Positions 1 through 6,462 of a stretch of DNA of 17,447 nt are shown piece by piece; the stretch's first letter is position 1, and each line of letters opens with the position of its first letter. Made by a program: the position numbers and the translations under genes. The stretch lies in the NCBI RefSeq assembly GCF_937920985.1, contig NZ_CALDXR010000026.1, positions 1 through 17,447 on the forward strand, given 5' to 3'. This DNA is from an uncultured Phascolarctobacterium sp. (GTDB lineage: Bacteria; Bacillota; Negativicutes; Acidaminococcales; Acidaminococcaceae). Below the pieces are notes generated by a model, which ran no database searches, had not been told where the DNA came from, and saw only the letters and a program-made list of their open reading frames with translations.

Positions 1-235
1 AGCACGCCATCTGCGTTGTTGCGTCGCCTCGACGTACTAAAAGTACGCCGTCGGCATCCGCGCCTAGCATCTGACGCACTCTAGCTTATCTCAGGGAAAA
101 AGGAAGATAGCACGCCATCTGCGTTGTTGCGTCGCCTCGACGTACTAAAAGTACGCCGTCGGCTTCGCGCCTAGCATCTGACGCACTCTAGTTTATCTCA
201 GGAAAAAAGGAAGATAGCACGCCATCTGCGTTGTT
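1..235. repeat. Tandem intergenic repeat, unit about 108 bp, 2.2 copies
   Basis: Copy 1 covers 1-108, copy 2 covers 109-215, and a truncated third copy of 20 bp covers 216-235. Copies 1 and 2 differ by a few substitutions and one base of length (near 55-60 against 163-168). Each full copy holds a short hairpin: CGTACT, AAA loop, AGTACG (33-47 and 141-155), with further CGA/TCG pairing across a bulge. The array starts at the window edge, so it may extend further upstream. It ends 50 bp before the polC start. No coding potential is evident. It resembles a dispersed palindromic intergenic repeat (REP/BIME-like); that class assignment is inference, since no genome copies can be compared here. Confidence 0.9.
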
Positions 236-285
236 ATCCAATTCCCCCAACAACTTCTCCCGTCATTATTAGGAAAGGATTTAAT

Positions 286-3200
286 GTGAATAAAAAATAT
301 TGCCTGATTCCTGATGAAGAAAAATTTTATAGTTTTTTGGCTTCGCTGACCTTTTCCCCGGTGGAACTGATGCAGCTGAAGCTGATGCATATTAATCAGA
401 TTTGTGTAGACGAGTCTGCCTGTCAGTGGGAGGTGCACTTTAGCTGCGCCGCCCATCTTACCGGCGGCTTGCTGCAGAAGGCGGCGCAGCAGCTTGCAGC
501 CGCTTTTTCTTTGCAAAGCGTAGATATGATTTGCGACGGCGATGGCTCCAAATGCCAGATGATGCAGCGTGAGCCACAGGCAGAGGTAGAAATTACCGAT
601 TGCACTGGTGAACCGCTGCCGGAAGAAATTCCTCTGCCGCCGGAGCCGCCTGATATTGATATCGGCGAAACCCTGCCACCGGAGCCTCCCTGCGAAGTGT
701 CCTACAACAATCCGGAGGAGGATCCGGAGTATCTGCAGGCAATGGCTGCCTTATACGGTGAAAAGAAGGCAGACGGCCAGCTGTGGGGTAAAAAAATCAA
801 GGGTACACCGCGTAAGCTTGATACTGTTACCGAGGAAGAGCGCAACGTTGTTATCGAAGGTACCTTTGTTAAAAGTCTGGATAAGGATGGTGCGCTGCAG
901 ACCTTTATTGATAAGGAAACGCGCGTCGGTTCCATTGTCCTGACCTTTAACGTGAGCGATGATACCGGCGGTATTTTCGTCAAGCTGCGTTTTGACAAGC
1001 GTGATGGCGGTGACCCGCGCAAGGAATGCAATGAGTTTAAAAATCTGTTGAAGCCCGGTATGCGCTTGCGTCTTCAGGGTGATGTTGCGCCAGACCGCTT
1101 TGCCTTTGACGAGATGTGCATGGTGCCTCGTGGCATTATGAAGCTCGATGCCAAGGAGGAGCGCATGGATAATGCGGAGGTCAAGAGGGTTGAGCTGCAT
1201 TGCCATACGAAGATGAGTAAGCTTGATGGCCTGACGCCGATGGAGGGCCTGGTCAAGCAGGCAATCCGTTGGGGACACAAGGCTTTGGCGATTACCGACC
1301 ATGGCGTAGTACAGGCCTTTCCGTTCTGCTTTGATGCGGCGGAGGGCAGTGACCTGAAGCTGATTTTTGGCATGGAGGGTTATCTTATCAGCGATAGCCA
1401 TACTAAGGACGATGCTGTTGATACAGAAAATCCTGATGCTGCGACTAAGGGTAAGAGCAAAATCAGCAGCCACCATATTATTATTCTGGCGAAGAATGAA
1501 ATCGGTCTGCGTAACCTGTATCAGCTTGTTACCATAAGCCACTTGCGTTATCTGAATAAGCGTCCGTTGCTGCCGCGCGCTGTTATCGAGGAGCATCGTG
1601 AAGGCCTGATTCTCGGCTCGGCCTGCGAAGCAGGCGAGCTTTATCGTGCGGTGCGCTTAGGTGCGAGCGATGAGGAGCTGGAGGAAATCGCCGGCTTCTA
1701 TGATTATCTGGAAATTCAGCCTACTGGCAATAACCAGTTTTTGGTACGCGAAAATTACTGTACGGAAGAGGATTTGCGGGAGCATAACCGCAAAATCTAC
1801 GAGCTGGGCAAGCGCTTGGGCAAGCTGACTGTAGCAACCTGCGACGTGCATTTCCTCAATCCTGAGGATGCACAGCTGCGTGCGATTCTGCAGGCCGGTC
1901 AGGGCTACAAGGATGCTGATTTGCAGCCGCCGCTGTACTTGCATACTACGGAGGAGATGCTCAAGGAGTTCTCTTATCTTGGTGAAGATGCAGCCTACGA
2001 GGTTGTTGTTACCAATACCAATAAGATTGCGGATATGATTGAGCGTATTAAGCCTGTTCCCGACCGCGACCAGCTGTATTCGCCGTCGATTCCGGGTGCG
2101 GAGGATGCCGTGCGTGATTTGTCCTATGCCAAGGCGCATGAATGGTACGGCGAAAAGCTGCCGCAGATTGTTGAGGACCGCTTGAAGATGGAGCTGGATG
2201 CTATTATCGGCCACGGCTTCTCCGTATTGTATTACATTGCGCATAAGCTGGTTAAGCATTCTATCGACCGCGGTTACTTGGTAGGCTCGCGTGGCAGCGT
2301 AGGCTCGTCCTTTGTTGCTACGATGCTGGATATTACCGAGGTTAATGCGCTGAAGCCGCATTACCGCTGTCCGCACTGCCGTCACAGCGAATTCTTTATG
2401 AACAATGAGGTAGACAGCGGCTTTGACCTGCCACCGAAGGATTGTCCTAAATGCGGCACCAGAATGCTGCGCGACGGTCATGATATCCCGTTTGCGGTTT
2501 TCCTGGGCTTCCATGGCGACAAGGTTCCTGATATTGATTTGAACTTCTCAGGTGGTATCGATCCCGATGATCCGTCCGCTATGTCCGACCAGAGTGTAGC
2601 GCACAAGTATACCGAGGAGCTTTTCGGTCGCGACAATGTTTGTCGCGCCGGTACGATTGCTACCATCGCCAACAAAACTGCGATAGGCTTTATCAGAAAA
2701 TATTACGAGAGCAAGAATCTGCATGTGCACCCGGCGCACGTGGCTGCGCTGGTTGAAGGCTTTGCCGGCATCAAGCGCACTACGGGCCAGCATCCCGGCG
2801 GTATCATGGTTGTGCCGCGTAATATGGATATCCATTATATTACACCGATGAACCGTCCTGCCGATGATAAGGATGGCACTACGATTACTACTCACTACGA
2901 TTATCATAGCATCAATGACCGTCTGGTTAAGCTGGATATTTTGGGCCACGATGATCCGATGGTTCTGAAGATGCTGGAAAAATATCTGCAGGAGGATGTG
3001 GATCCTAACTTTGATCCCAAGAAGATTCCTGTAGGCGATGAAGAAACGATGCGTATCTTCCAGGATACGTCTTCGCTTGGCGTTACGCCGGAGCAGATTG
3101 ATAGTGCCGTCGGCACCTTTGGTATCCCGGAATGCGGTACCAAATTTGTACGCCAGATGATCAGCGACGTACAGCCGAAAAAATTCAGTGAGGTTGTGCG

Positions 3201-4011
3201 TGTATCCGGTTATTCGCACGGTACGGACGTATGGCTGAACAATGCGCAGGATTTGATTAAGGAAGGCAAGCCTGTTGCCGAAACTATCTCCACGCGTGAC
3301 GACGTTATGACGCACTTGATTTCCAAGGGCGTGGAGCCCAGTCTGGCGTTTAAGACGATGGAGCACGTGCGTAAGGGTAAGGCGGCGAAAAAAGGCCTGG
3401 AGCCGAAGATGCTGGAGGCTATGCGCGCGGTAAACATTCCCGAATGGTATATCAAATCCTGCGAAAAGGTACAGTACCTGTTCCCGAAGGCGCATGCTGT
3501 GGCGTACGTTCTGATGGCGTACCGCATTGCTTATTGCAAGGTGCATTATCCGAAGGAGTTTTATGCAGCGTACTTTACGGTACGTGCCAAGGATTTTGAT
3601 TACACCCATGTTTCCAAGGGCAAGGCCTATGTGAAGAATTTCATCAAGAATGTTTACCAGCAGGGCTTTAAGGCTTCGCCGCTGGATAAAACAACGGTTA
3701 CTTATCTGGAGCTGGTGAATGAGATGCTGGAGCGCGGTCTGAGCTTTGATAAGATGGATTTATACAAGTCGGACCCGATTAAATTCCTTGTTACGGAAAA
3801 CGGCCTGCGTCCGCCGCTCGCTGCTTTGGGCGGTGTGGGTGAAAATGCTGCCAAGAGCATTGCGGCTGCCAGGGATATCAACAGACCGTTTATCTCTCAG
3901 GAGGATTTGCGCTTGCGCTCGGGCGTCAACAAGAGTGTTATCGAAAAGCTGGCTGATATGGGCGTTTTGGGCGATTTGCCTGCTACAAACCAGATAGATT
4001 TGTTTGCTTGA
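286..4011 (+). CDS. polC: DNA polymerase III alpha subunit, PolC type, lacking the inserted exonuclease domain
   Basis: This is the replicative DNA polymerase of low-GC Gram-positive lineages. The GTG start at 286 follows AGGAAAGG (271-278) by 7 nt; an overlapping ATG at 284 stops at once. Domains in order: PolC N-terminal domain (about 1-95); a Pro/Glu-rich linker (about 108-135); an OB fold (about 187-280); the PHP domain starting at VELHCHT (302-308), with TDHG, GMEG (362-365) and HH (396-397); a four-Cys zinc site at C695, C698, C720 and C723; the palm motif PDIDLNF with D749 and D751; the TTGQHPGG loop at 832; LDILGHDDP; and FPKAHA. The C-terminus NQIDLF resembles the clamp-binding tail of PolC. 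Canonical PolC is about 1430-1450 aa. Here only about 29 residues separate Y366 of the PHP domain from H396, where a DEDD exonuclease of roughly 200 residues normally sits. The frame is continuous, so this is not a frameshift. Proofreading would have to come from a separate protein (inference). Confidence 0.97.
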   Translation: MNKKYCLIPDEEKFYSFLASLTFSPVELMQLKLMHINQICVDESACQWEVHFSCAAHLTGGLLQKAAQQLAAAFSLQSVDMICDGDGSKCQMMQREPQAEVEITDCTGEPLPEEIPLPPEPPDIDIGETLPPEPPCEVSYNNPEEDPEYLQAMAALYGEKKADGQLWGKKIKGTPRKLDTVTEEERNVVIEGTFVKSLDKDGALQTFIDKETRVGSIVLTFNVSDDTGGIFVKLRFDKRDGGDPRKECNEFKNLLKPGMRLRLQGDVAPDRFAFDEMCMVPRGIMKLDAKEERMDNAEVKRVELHCHTKMSKLDGLTPMEGLVKQAIRWGHKALAITDHGVVQAFPFCFDAAEGSDLKLIFGMEGYLISDSHTKDDAVDTENPDAATKGKSKISSHHIIILAKNEIGLRNLYQLVTISHLRYLNKRPLLPRAVIEEHREGLILGSACEAGELYRAVRLGASDEELEEIAGFYDYLEIQPTGNNQFLVRENYCTEEDLREHNRKIYELGKRLGKLTVATCDVHFLNPEDAQLRAILQAGQGYKDADLQPPLYLHTTEEMLKEFSYLGEDAAYEVVVTNTNKIADMIERIKPVPDRDQLYSPSIPGAEDAVRDLSYAKAHEWYGEKLPQIVEDRLKMELDAIIGHGFSVLYYIAHKLVKHSIDRGYLVGSRGSVGSSFVATMLDITEVNALKPHYRCPHCRHSEFFMNNEVDSGFDLPPKDCPKCGTRMLRDGHDIPFAVFLGFHGDKVPDIDLNFSGGIDPDDPSAMSDQSVAHKYTEELFGRDNVCRAGTIATIANKTAIGFIRKYYESKNLHVHPAHVAALVEGFAGIKRTTGQHPGGIMVVPRNMDIHYITPMNRPADDKDGTTITTHYDYHSINDRLVKLDILGHDDPMVLKMLEKYLQEDVDPNFDPKKIPVGDEETMRIFQDTSSLGVTPEQIDSAVGTFGIPECGTKFVRQMISDVQPKKFSEVVRVSGYSHGTDVWLNNAQDLIKEGKPVAETISTRDDVMTHLISKGVEPSLAFKTMEHVRKGKAAKKGLEPKMLEAMRAVNIPEWYIKSCEKVQYLFPKAHAVAYVLMAYRIAYCKVHYPKEFYAAYFTVRAKDFDYTHVSKGKAYVKNFIKNVYQQGFKASPLDKTTVTYLELVNEMLERGLSFDKMDLYKSDPIKFLVTENGLRPPLAALGGVGENAAKSIAAARDINRPFISQEDLRLRSGVNKSVIEKLADMGVLGDLPATNQIDLFA

Positions 4012-4025
4012 GATAGGAGATACAT

Positions 4026-4412
4026 ATGCAAAAAATGATTTTGGCCTATAATTTTACGCCTGAGCGTCTGCAGGCGCTGAAGCTTATCTGCATGATGCTG
4101 CGCACGCAGCTGCGCGCCGTGGCGCGCGAGGAGCTGCTGCAGCCTGTTGGCTATCTGGCAGGCTTGTCCGAGGTGGCGCCTGTCAGTGAAGCTTATACCG
4201 GTGACGAGGGGCAGGAGGAAATGCTGCTCATGTGCGGCTTCAGCCGTCAGGATTTGGACAGACTGCTGGCTGCTATAAAAAAGGGCAAGCTGCGTCAGGT
4301 GGCGCTGAAGGCGATGCTGACACCCACCAACTGTACCTGGAGCGGCCTGCAGCTTTTGCAGGAGCTTAGCCAGGAGCATGCTTATATGCATGGCAAAAAT
4401 GCAGGCAAATAA
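4026..4412 (+). CDS. DUF3783 family protein
   Basis: The product is 128 aa of unknown function. The ATG is preceded by AGGAGA (4015-4020), and the gene starts 14 bp after polC stops, so the two are probably co-transcribed. The C-terminal half fits the DUF3783 pattern as I remember it: LLMCGFSRQDLDRLLAAI, then a basic stretch, then LKAMLTPTN and a Trp followed by a Leu-rich helix. The N-terminal third (MILAYNFTPERLQALKLI) looks like a short strand and helix. There is no signal peptide or membrane segment, so it is probably cytoplasmic. The position after polC is suggestive, but I know of no established role in replication. The family call is from memory and moderately firm. Confidence 0.8.
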   Translation: MQKMILAYNFTPERLQALKLICMMLRTQLRAVAREELLQPVGYLAGLSEVAPVSEAYTGDEGQEEMLLMCGFSRQDLDRLLAAIKKGKLRQVALKAMLTPTNCTWSGLQLLQELSQEHAYMHGKNAGK

Positions 4413-4447
4413 GCAAAATTGCTGTTGCCGGTAGTTTTACTGGCGTT

Positions 4448-4469
4448 AAAGCGCTTTCTCTGATATAAT
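4448..4469 (+). promoter_or_regulatory. Extended -10 promoter of yajQ, with an adjacent palindrome
   Basis: TGATATAAT at 4461-4469 is a perfect extended -10 (TGn plus TATAAT). At 17-nt spacing the -35 position (4441-4446, TGGCGT) is poor, as is usual for extended -10 promoters. A perfect 10-bp palindrome, AAAGCGCTTT (4448-4457), lies between the -35 and -10 positions and could be an operator; no regulator can be named. Transcription would start near 4476, giving a short leader to the yajQ ATG at 4512. Confidence 0.65.
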
Positions 4470-4511
4470 TAGGCATGATAAACTTTAGCTACATTTAGGA
4501 GGATAATAATA

Positions 4512-5003
4512 ATGGCAAAAGATAGTTCCTTTGACGTTGTTTCTCAAGTTGATATGCAGGAGATGGATAACGCTGTTAATCAGGTTAAAAAAGAGATTGA
4601 CCAGCGTTATGATTTCCGCGGCAGCAATGCTTCCATCGAGCTCGGTGAGAAGGAAGTAAAAATTGCAGCTGAGGACGAGTACAAGCTGGGCGCAATTTTA
4701 GATATGCTGCGCCAAAAAATGGCTAAACGCGGTATTCCTCTGCGTTGCCTGGTTCCGGGCAAAATTGAGCCCGCTGCTAAAGGCACCGTTCGCCAAGCTT
4801 TGGAAATCCAACAGGGTATTTCTAAGGAGAACGGCAAAAAAATCGTGGCAGCTATCAAGGCTTCCAAGCTGAAGGTAACTGCTCAGATTCAGGATGACCA
4901 GGTACGTGTTGCAGGTGCGAAGAAGGATGACCTGCAGGCTGTTATCCAGCTGCTGAAGGCCGGTGATTTCGGCGTTGATCTGCAATTCATCAACATGCGC
5001 TAA
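4512..5003 (+). CDS. yajQ: YajQ family nucleotide-binding protein (UPF0234)
   Basis: The product is 163 aa, the usual length of the family. A strong AGGAGG (4497-4502) sits 9 nt before the ATG. The start MAKDSSFDVVSQVD and the following AVNQVKKEIDQRYDFRGS are family hallmarks. Further along are EYKLGAILDMLRQKMAKRG, IPLRCL, the GTVRQALEIQQGIS region, KKIVAAIK, QIQDDQVRV and the C-terminal FGVDLQFINMR. YajQ proteins have two ferredoxin-like halves and are cytosolic. A Xanthomonas member was reported to bind cyclic di-GMP and act with a transcription factor; whether that applies here is unknown. The gene has its own promoter and is followed 33 bp later by a DUF1232 gene, probably in the same transcript, which ends at the terminator at 5456-5482. 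Confidence 0.97.
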   Translation: MAKDSSFDVVSQVDMQEMDNAVNQVKKEIDQRYDFRGSNASIELGEKEVKIAAEDEYKLGAILDMLRQKMAKRGIPLRCLVPGKIEPAAKGTVRQALEIQQGISKENGKKIVAAIKASKLKVTAQIQDDQVRVAGAKKDDLQAVIQLLKAGDFGVDLQFINMR

Positions 5004-5036
5004 GCATTCGTCCACGGTCAGGAAAGAGTGGAGCAA

Positions 5037-5438
5037 ATGACAGAAGACAAAGACTTTGACAAAAGTAAAATCAATGAGAACGAGCTGCGTAAGTATGCTG
5101 ACAACTACAGCGAGGAGAATTTACTGCACAAGATCAGTAAGTTTGGTGCTCATATAGGCCTGGAGCTGCTGTACAAGGTTGCTCAGCTGTGGTGCGTACT
5201 GCAAAAGCCGGAGGTTCCTGCGAAGGATAAGGCGTTGATTATGGGCGCCTTGGGGTATTTGATTTCTCCGTTGGATTTTATTCCGGATTTGACGCCGGTG
5301 CTGGGCTATAGCGATGATCTTGTGGCAATCAGCTTTGCAATGCTGAAGGTACAGCAGTATATTGATGATGAGGTCAAGGCTGAGGCGAAGGCATTGTTGG
5401 CGAAGGTTTTTGATGGGAATGCTGTTGCGAAGCTTTGA
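5037..5438 (+). CDS. DUF1232 (YkvA-like) small membrane-associated protein
   Basis: The product is 133 aa from the ATG at 5037. I prefer this start to the in-frame GTG at 5028 because AGGAAAG (5020-5026) lies 10 nt from the ATG but almost touches the GTG; the longer form would be 136 aa. The diagnostic DUF1232 stretch is YLISPLDFIPDLTPVLGYSD (residues about 74-93) followed by DLVAISFAML, a hydrophobic hairpin rich in Pro and Asp. The N-terminal 45 residues are highly charged (DKDFDKSKINENELRKYADN) and the tail is a Lys/Ala-rich helix. The family function is not established; proteins of this type are thought to sit at the cytoplasmic membrane. The gene follows yajQ and precedes a terminator, so it is likely the last gene of a two-gene operon. 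Confidence 0.9.
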   Translation: MTEDKDFDKSKINENELRKYADNYSEENLLHKISKFGAHIGLELLYKVAQLWCVLQKPEVPAKDKALIMGALGYLISPLDFIPDLTPVLGYSDDLVAISFAMLKVQQYIDDEVKAEAKALLAKVFDGNAVAKL

Positions 5439-5455
5439 GTGCTTTGGACTAAGAG

Positions 5456-5482
5456 GCGCTGCCGGAAGGCAGCGCTTTTTTT
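5456..5482 (+). terminator. Rho-independent terminator after the yajQ/DUF1232 operon
   Basis: A perfect 8-bp stem GCGCTGCC / GGCAGCGC (5456-5463 and 5468-5475) has a GGAA tetraloop and is followed by seven T residues (5476-5482). It lies 18 bp beyond the DUF1232 stop codon. It cleanly separates the housekeeping block from the regulated uptake block. Confidence 0.95.
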
Positions 5483-5725
5483 CGTGCGTAAGCTTCTAAT
5501 GATGCAAAGGATGAATGTAGCACTTACCTAGAAGGGAGGAATACTTGTATTGATGTCGTAAAGTAAAGATTTGCTAAAGCGAAAAGAAAAGATAGTTGAT
5601 ATTTTACTTGTGATTTGACGCAGAATATTGCTTATTTTGCGTAATCTATAAAATGAAGCAATATGTAATATAATATCTGAAAAGTGAGCAAAAGACAAAT
5701 GATAATAATTAACGAATGCAGATTC
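5483..5725. other. AT-rich intergenic stretch, no gene seen
   Basis: This stretch is strongly AT-rich with stops in all forward frames. A Shine-Dalgarno-like GAAGGGAGG (5531-5539) is followed only by start codons that stop within a few codons (TTG at 5545, ATG at 5553). A reverse-strand frame at 5528-5782 (84 codons) has low-complexity AT-driven composition and overlaps the promoter at 5726-5755, so I do not call it. I see no repeat or RNA gene here. Confidence 0.7.
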
Positions 5726-5755
5726 TTGACTATATGATAGTTTGAGTGCTATAAT
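5726..5755 (+). promoter_or_regulatory. Strong sigma-70/sigma-A type promoter upstream of the cobalamin riboswitch
   Basis: TTGACT (5726-5731), an 18-nt spacer and TATAAT (5750-5755), with TG at 5747-5748 making an extended -10. Transcription would start around 5762, about 110 nt before the riboswitch aptamer. It is the best promoter match in the window and probably drives the leader, the 63-codon ORF, the TonB receptor and the giant secreted protein. Confidence 0.85.
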
Positions 5756-5870
5756 AAAAAAGTAAATGATACAAAAATCCAATAGAGAAGATAGAAAAAA
5801 ATAAACTCAAATAATATTAAAACATTATATCAATTACTGCTTTTGATATGATAAAATTTAAAAACCGTAT

Positions 5871-6020
5871 TAAACAAATAGGGAAGCATGGTGAAAATCC
5901 TGCACTGTACCGCAATTGTATTAGGGAGTGCTTTTATCATATAAGCTGTTTGCCATAGCTTATACCTTTCGCACAGGGATGAAGGCATGAAGATCTTGAG
6001 TCAAAGCGCTGTTTGTTTGA
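5871..6020 (+). promoter_or_regulatory. Cobalamin riboswitch aptamer
   Basis: The conserved core is present: GGGAAgcatGGTG (5881-5893), AAAATCC, CACTGTACCGCAATTGTA, and later GGGATGAAGGCATGAAGA with GAGTC before the 3' box. The closing helix P1 is visible: AAACAAA (5872-5878) pairs with TTTGTTT (6012-6018) over 7 bp, placing both ends of the aptamer. The 3' B12 box, normally close to AGTCAGGAGACCTGCC, reads AGTCAAAGCGCTGTT here (about 5999-6013), so it is divergent and one base shorter. The family binds adenosyl- or other cobalamins and switches off transport and synthesis genes when the ligand is plentiful. The placement upstream of a TonB receptor fits corrinoid uptake. Ligand subtype cannot be decided from sequence alone. 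Confidence 0.88.
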
Positions 6021-6023
6021 GAT

Positions 6024-6053
6024 ATCCATTATACCTGCGATTTACAGGCGGAT
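6024..6053 (+). promoter_or_regulatory. Hairpin just after the cobalamin aptamer (possible expression platform)
   Basis: Nested inverted repeats: ATCC (6024-6027) with GGAT (6050-6053), and CCTG (6034-6037) with CAGG (6045-6048). A T-run (6062-6066) follows 8 nt later, too far for a clean intrinsic terminator. It could act at the translation level on the AAGAAGGGGG site (6081-6090) or simply be part of the leader. The mechanism is not clear from the sequence. Confidence 0.4.
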
Positions 6054-6102
6054 GCGAATTGTTTTTAGTATGCCTTTGTAAAGAAGGGGGACGTGGATTC
6101 AA

Positions 6103-6294
6103 ATGAAGTACGAGGATTTAAAGATCAGTTTAACGCATTTTCAGAGCTTGGATGAGAAGTTTGTAGTAATACCGCGGGATTATCTGCTTTCAATAATAGA
6201 GGAACTCTTAAGATTGCGGCGGCGTGATGGAGCAAGGGCACAGCATGGTCGAATAAACTCTATACATAGCAATAGTTTAAAAGCAAAATTATAA
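6103..6294 (+). CDS. Small hypothetical protein, 63 aa, between two regulatory RNA elements
   Basis: I do not recognise it. The ATG at 6103 follows a strong AAGAAGGGGG (6081-6090), but the spacing of 12 nt is long. The product begins MKYEDLKISLTHFQSLDEKF, followed by a hydrophobic and helical segment (VVIPRDYLLSIIEELLRL, about 21-38), then an Arg-rich turn (RRRDGARAQHGR) and a polar tail. There is no signal peptide; the hydrophobic part is amphipathic rather than a clear membrane span. It sits between the cobalamin riboswitch and a second attenuator and could be a regulated small protein, a leader peptide whose translation affects the downstream RNA switch, or a chance ORF. AT-rich third positions in the first half and GC-rich codons near 6215-6240 make its coding status uncertain. 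Confidence 0.5.
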   Translation: MKYEDLKISLTHFQSLDEKFVVIPRDYLLSIIEELLRLRRRDGARAQHGRINSIHSNSLKAKL

Positions 6295-6301
6295 ATTTCA
6301 A

Positions 6302-6307
6302 TATAAT
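6302..6307 (+). promoter_or_regulatory. Possible internal -10 element before the second RNA switch
   Basis: TATAAT at 6302-6307 would start transcripts near 6314, just ahead of the structured element at 6324. There is no convincing -35 at 16-18 nt spacing, and the surroundings are AT-rich, so this may be chance. If real, the receptor operon could be transcribed independently of the cobalamin riboswitch. Confidence 0.25.
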
Positions 6308-6323
6308 TCATATAAATCATGTA

Positions 6324-6421
6324 CTTCAGCACGCCAAATAGCTTAGCTTACCTGCACAGGAGACCGTAAAGTCGGATTGCAGCTGAAGGCATATAAAATT
6401 AATCTGATGACTTAATTTTAT
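6324..6421 (+). promoter_or_regulatory. Candidate second riboswitch: compact aptamer-like fold plus antiterminator
   Basis: An outer helix CTTCAGC (6324-6330) / GCTGAAG (6382-6388) encloses 51 nt. Inside, TGCA (6353-6356) can pair with TGCA (6378-6381), and GAC (6362-6364) with GTC (6371-6373) around CGTAAA. Immediately 3', ATAAAATTAA (6393-6402) is perfectly complementary to TTAATTTTAT (6412-6421), which is the left arm of the terminator at 6410-6462. The two helices cannot form together, which is the usual architecture of a transcriptional riboswitch or attenuator. I compared it from memory with cobalamin, TPP, FMN, SAM, lysine, glycine, purine, fluoride, c-di-GMP, NiCo, Moco, ZTP and guanidine consensus motifs and saw no match. 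It could instead be a protein-binding attenuator. The ligand is unknown. Confidence 0.6.
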
Positions 6422-6462
6422 TATGGGACTATTATGCCCATTTTAAAATTAAGTCTTTTTTT
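6410..6462 (+). terminator. Intrinsic terminator/attenuator ahead of the TonB receptor
   Basis: The arms ACTTAATTTTA (6410-6420) and TAAAATTAAGT (6444-6454) pair over 11 bp. The stem continues through a TT/TT internal loop to ATGGG (6423-6427) / CCCAT (6437-6441). Seven T residues follow (6456-6462). It lies 42 bp before the receptor start, so it must be read through for receptor expression. The overlapping antiterminator at 6393-6421 indicates regulated termination. Confidence 0.9.

Noticed and set aside
1..235. CRISPR-like array
   Set aside because: The units are about 108 bp and directly abut each other; there are no short repeats with unique spacers.
1369..1473. Frameshift or assembly loss of the PolC exonuclease domain
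   Set aside because: The frame is continuous and the junction is a plausible charged linker with normal codon use, so a true short form is more likely.
1657..3609. Long reverse-strand frames over polC (1657-2514, 2548-3609, also 751-1596)
   Set aside because: The sense strand encodes an unmistakable PolC with all motifs in frame; the antisense products show no recognisable family features.
4427..4444. Inverted repeat GCCGGTA/TACTGGC after the DUF3783 gene as a terminator
   Set aside because: A 7-bp stem with one G-T pair and no following T-tract; too weak to call.
5531..5561. Shine-Dalgarno-like GAAGGGAGG followed by TTG and ATG
   Set aside because: Both possible starts hit a stop codon within three codons; it may be a decayed gene start, but nothing supports that.
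5528..5782. Reverse-strand frame of 84 codons
   Set aside because: AT-driven composition, overlaps a strong forward promoter, and has no recognisable motif.
6329..6337. GCACGCCA-type 9-mer shared between the 1-235 repeat and the candidate riboswitch
   Set aside because: The match is only about nine bases and neighbouring sequence differs; most likely coincidence.
6324..6388. A second cobalamin riboswitch, suggested by AGGAGACC at 6358-6365
   Set aside because: The cobalamin core (GGGAA, GGTGAAAATCC, CCGCAACTGT) is absent and the element is far too short.
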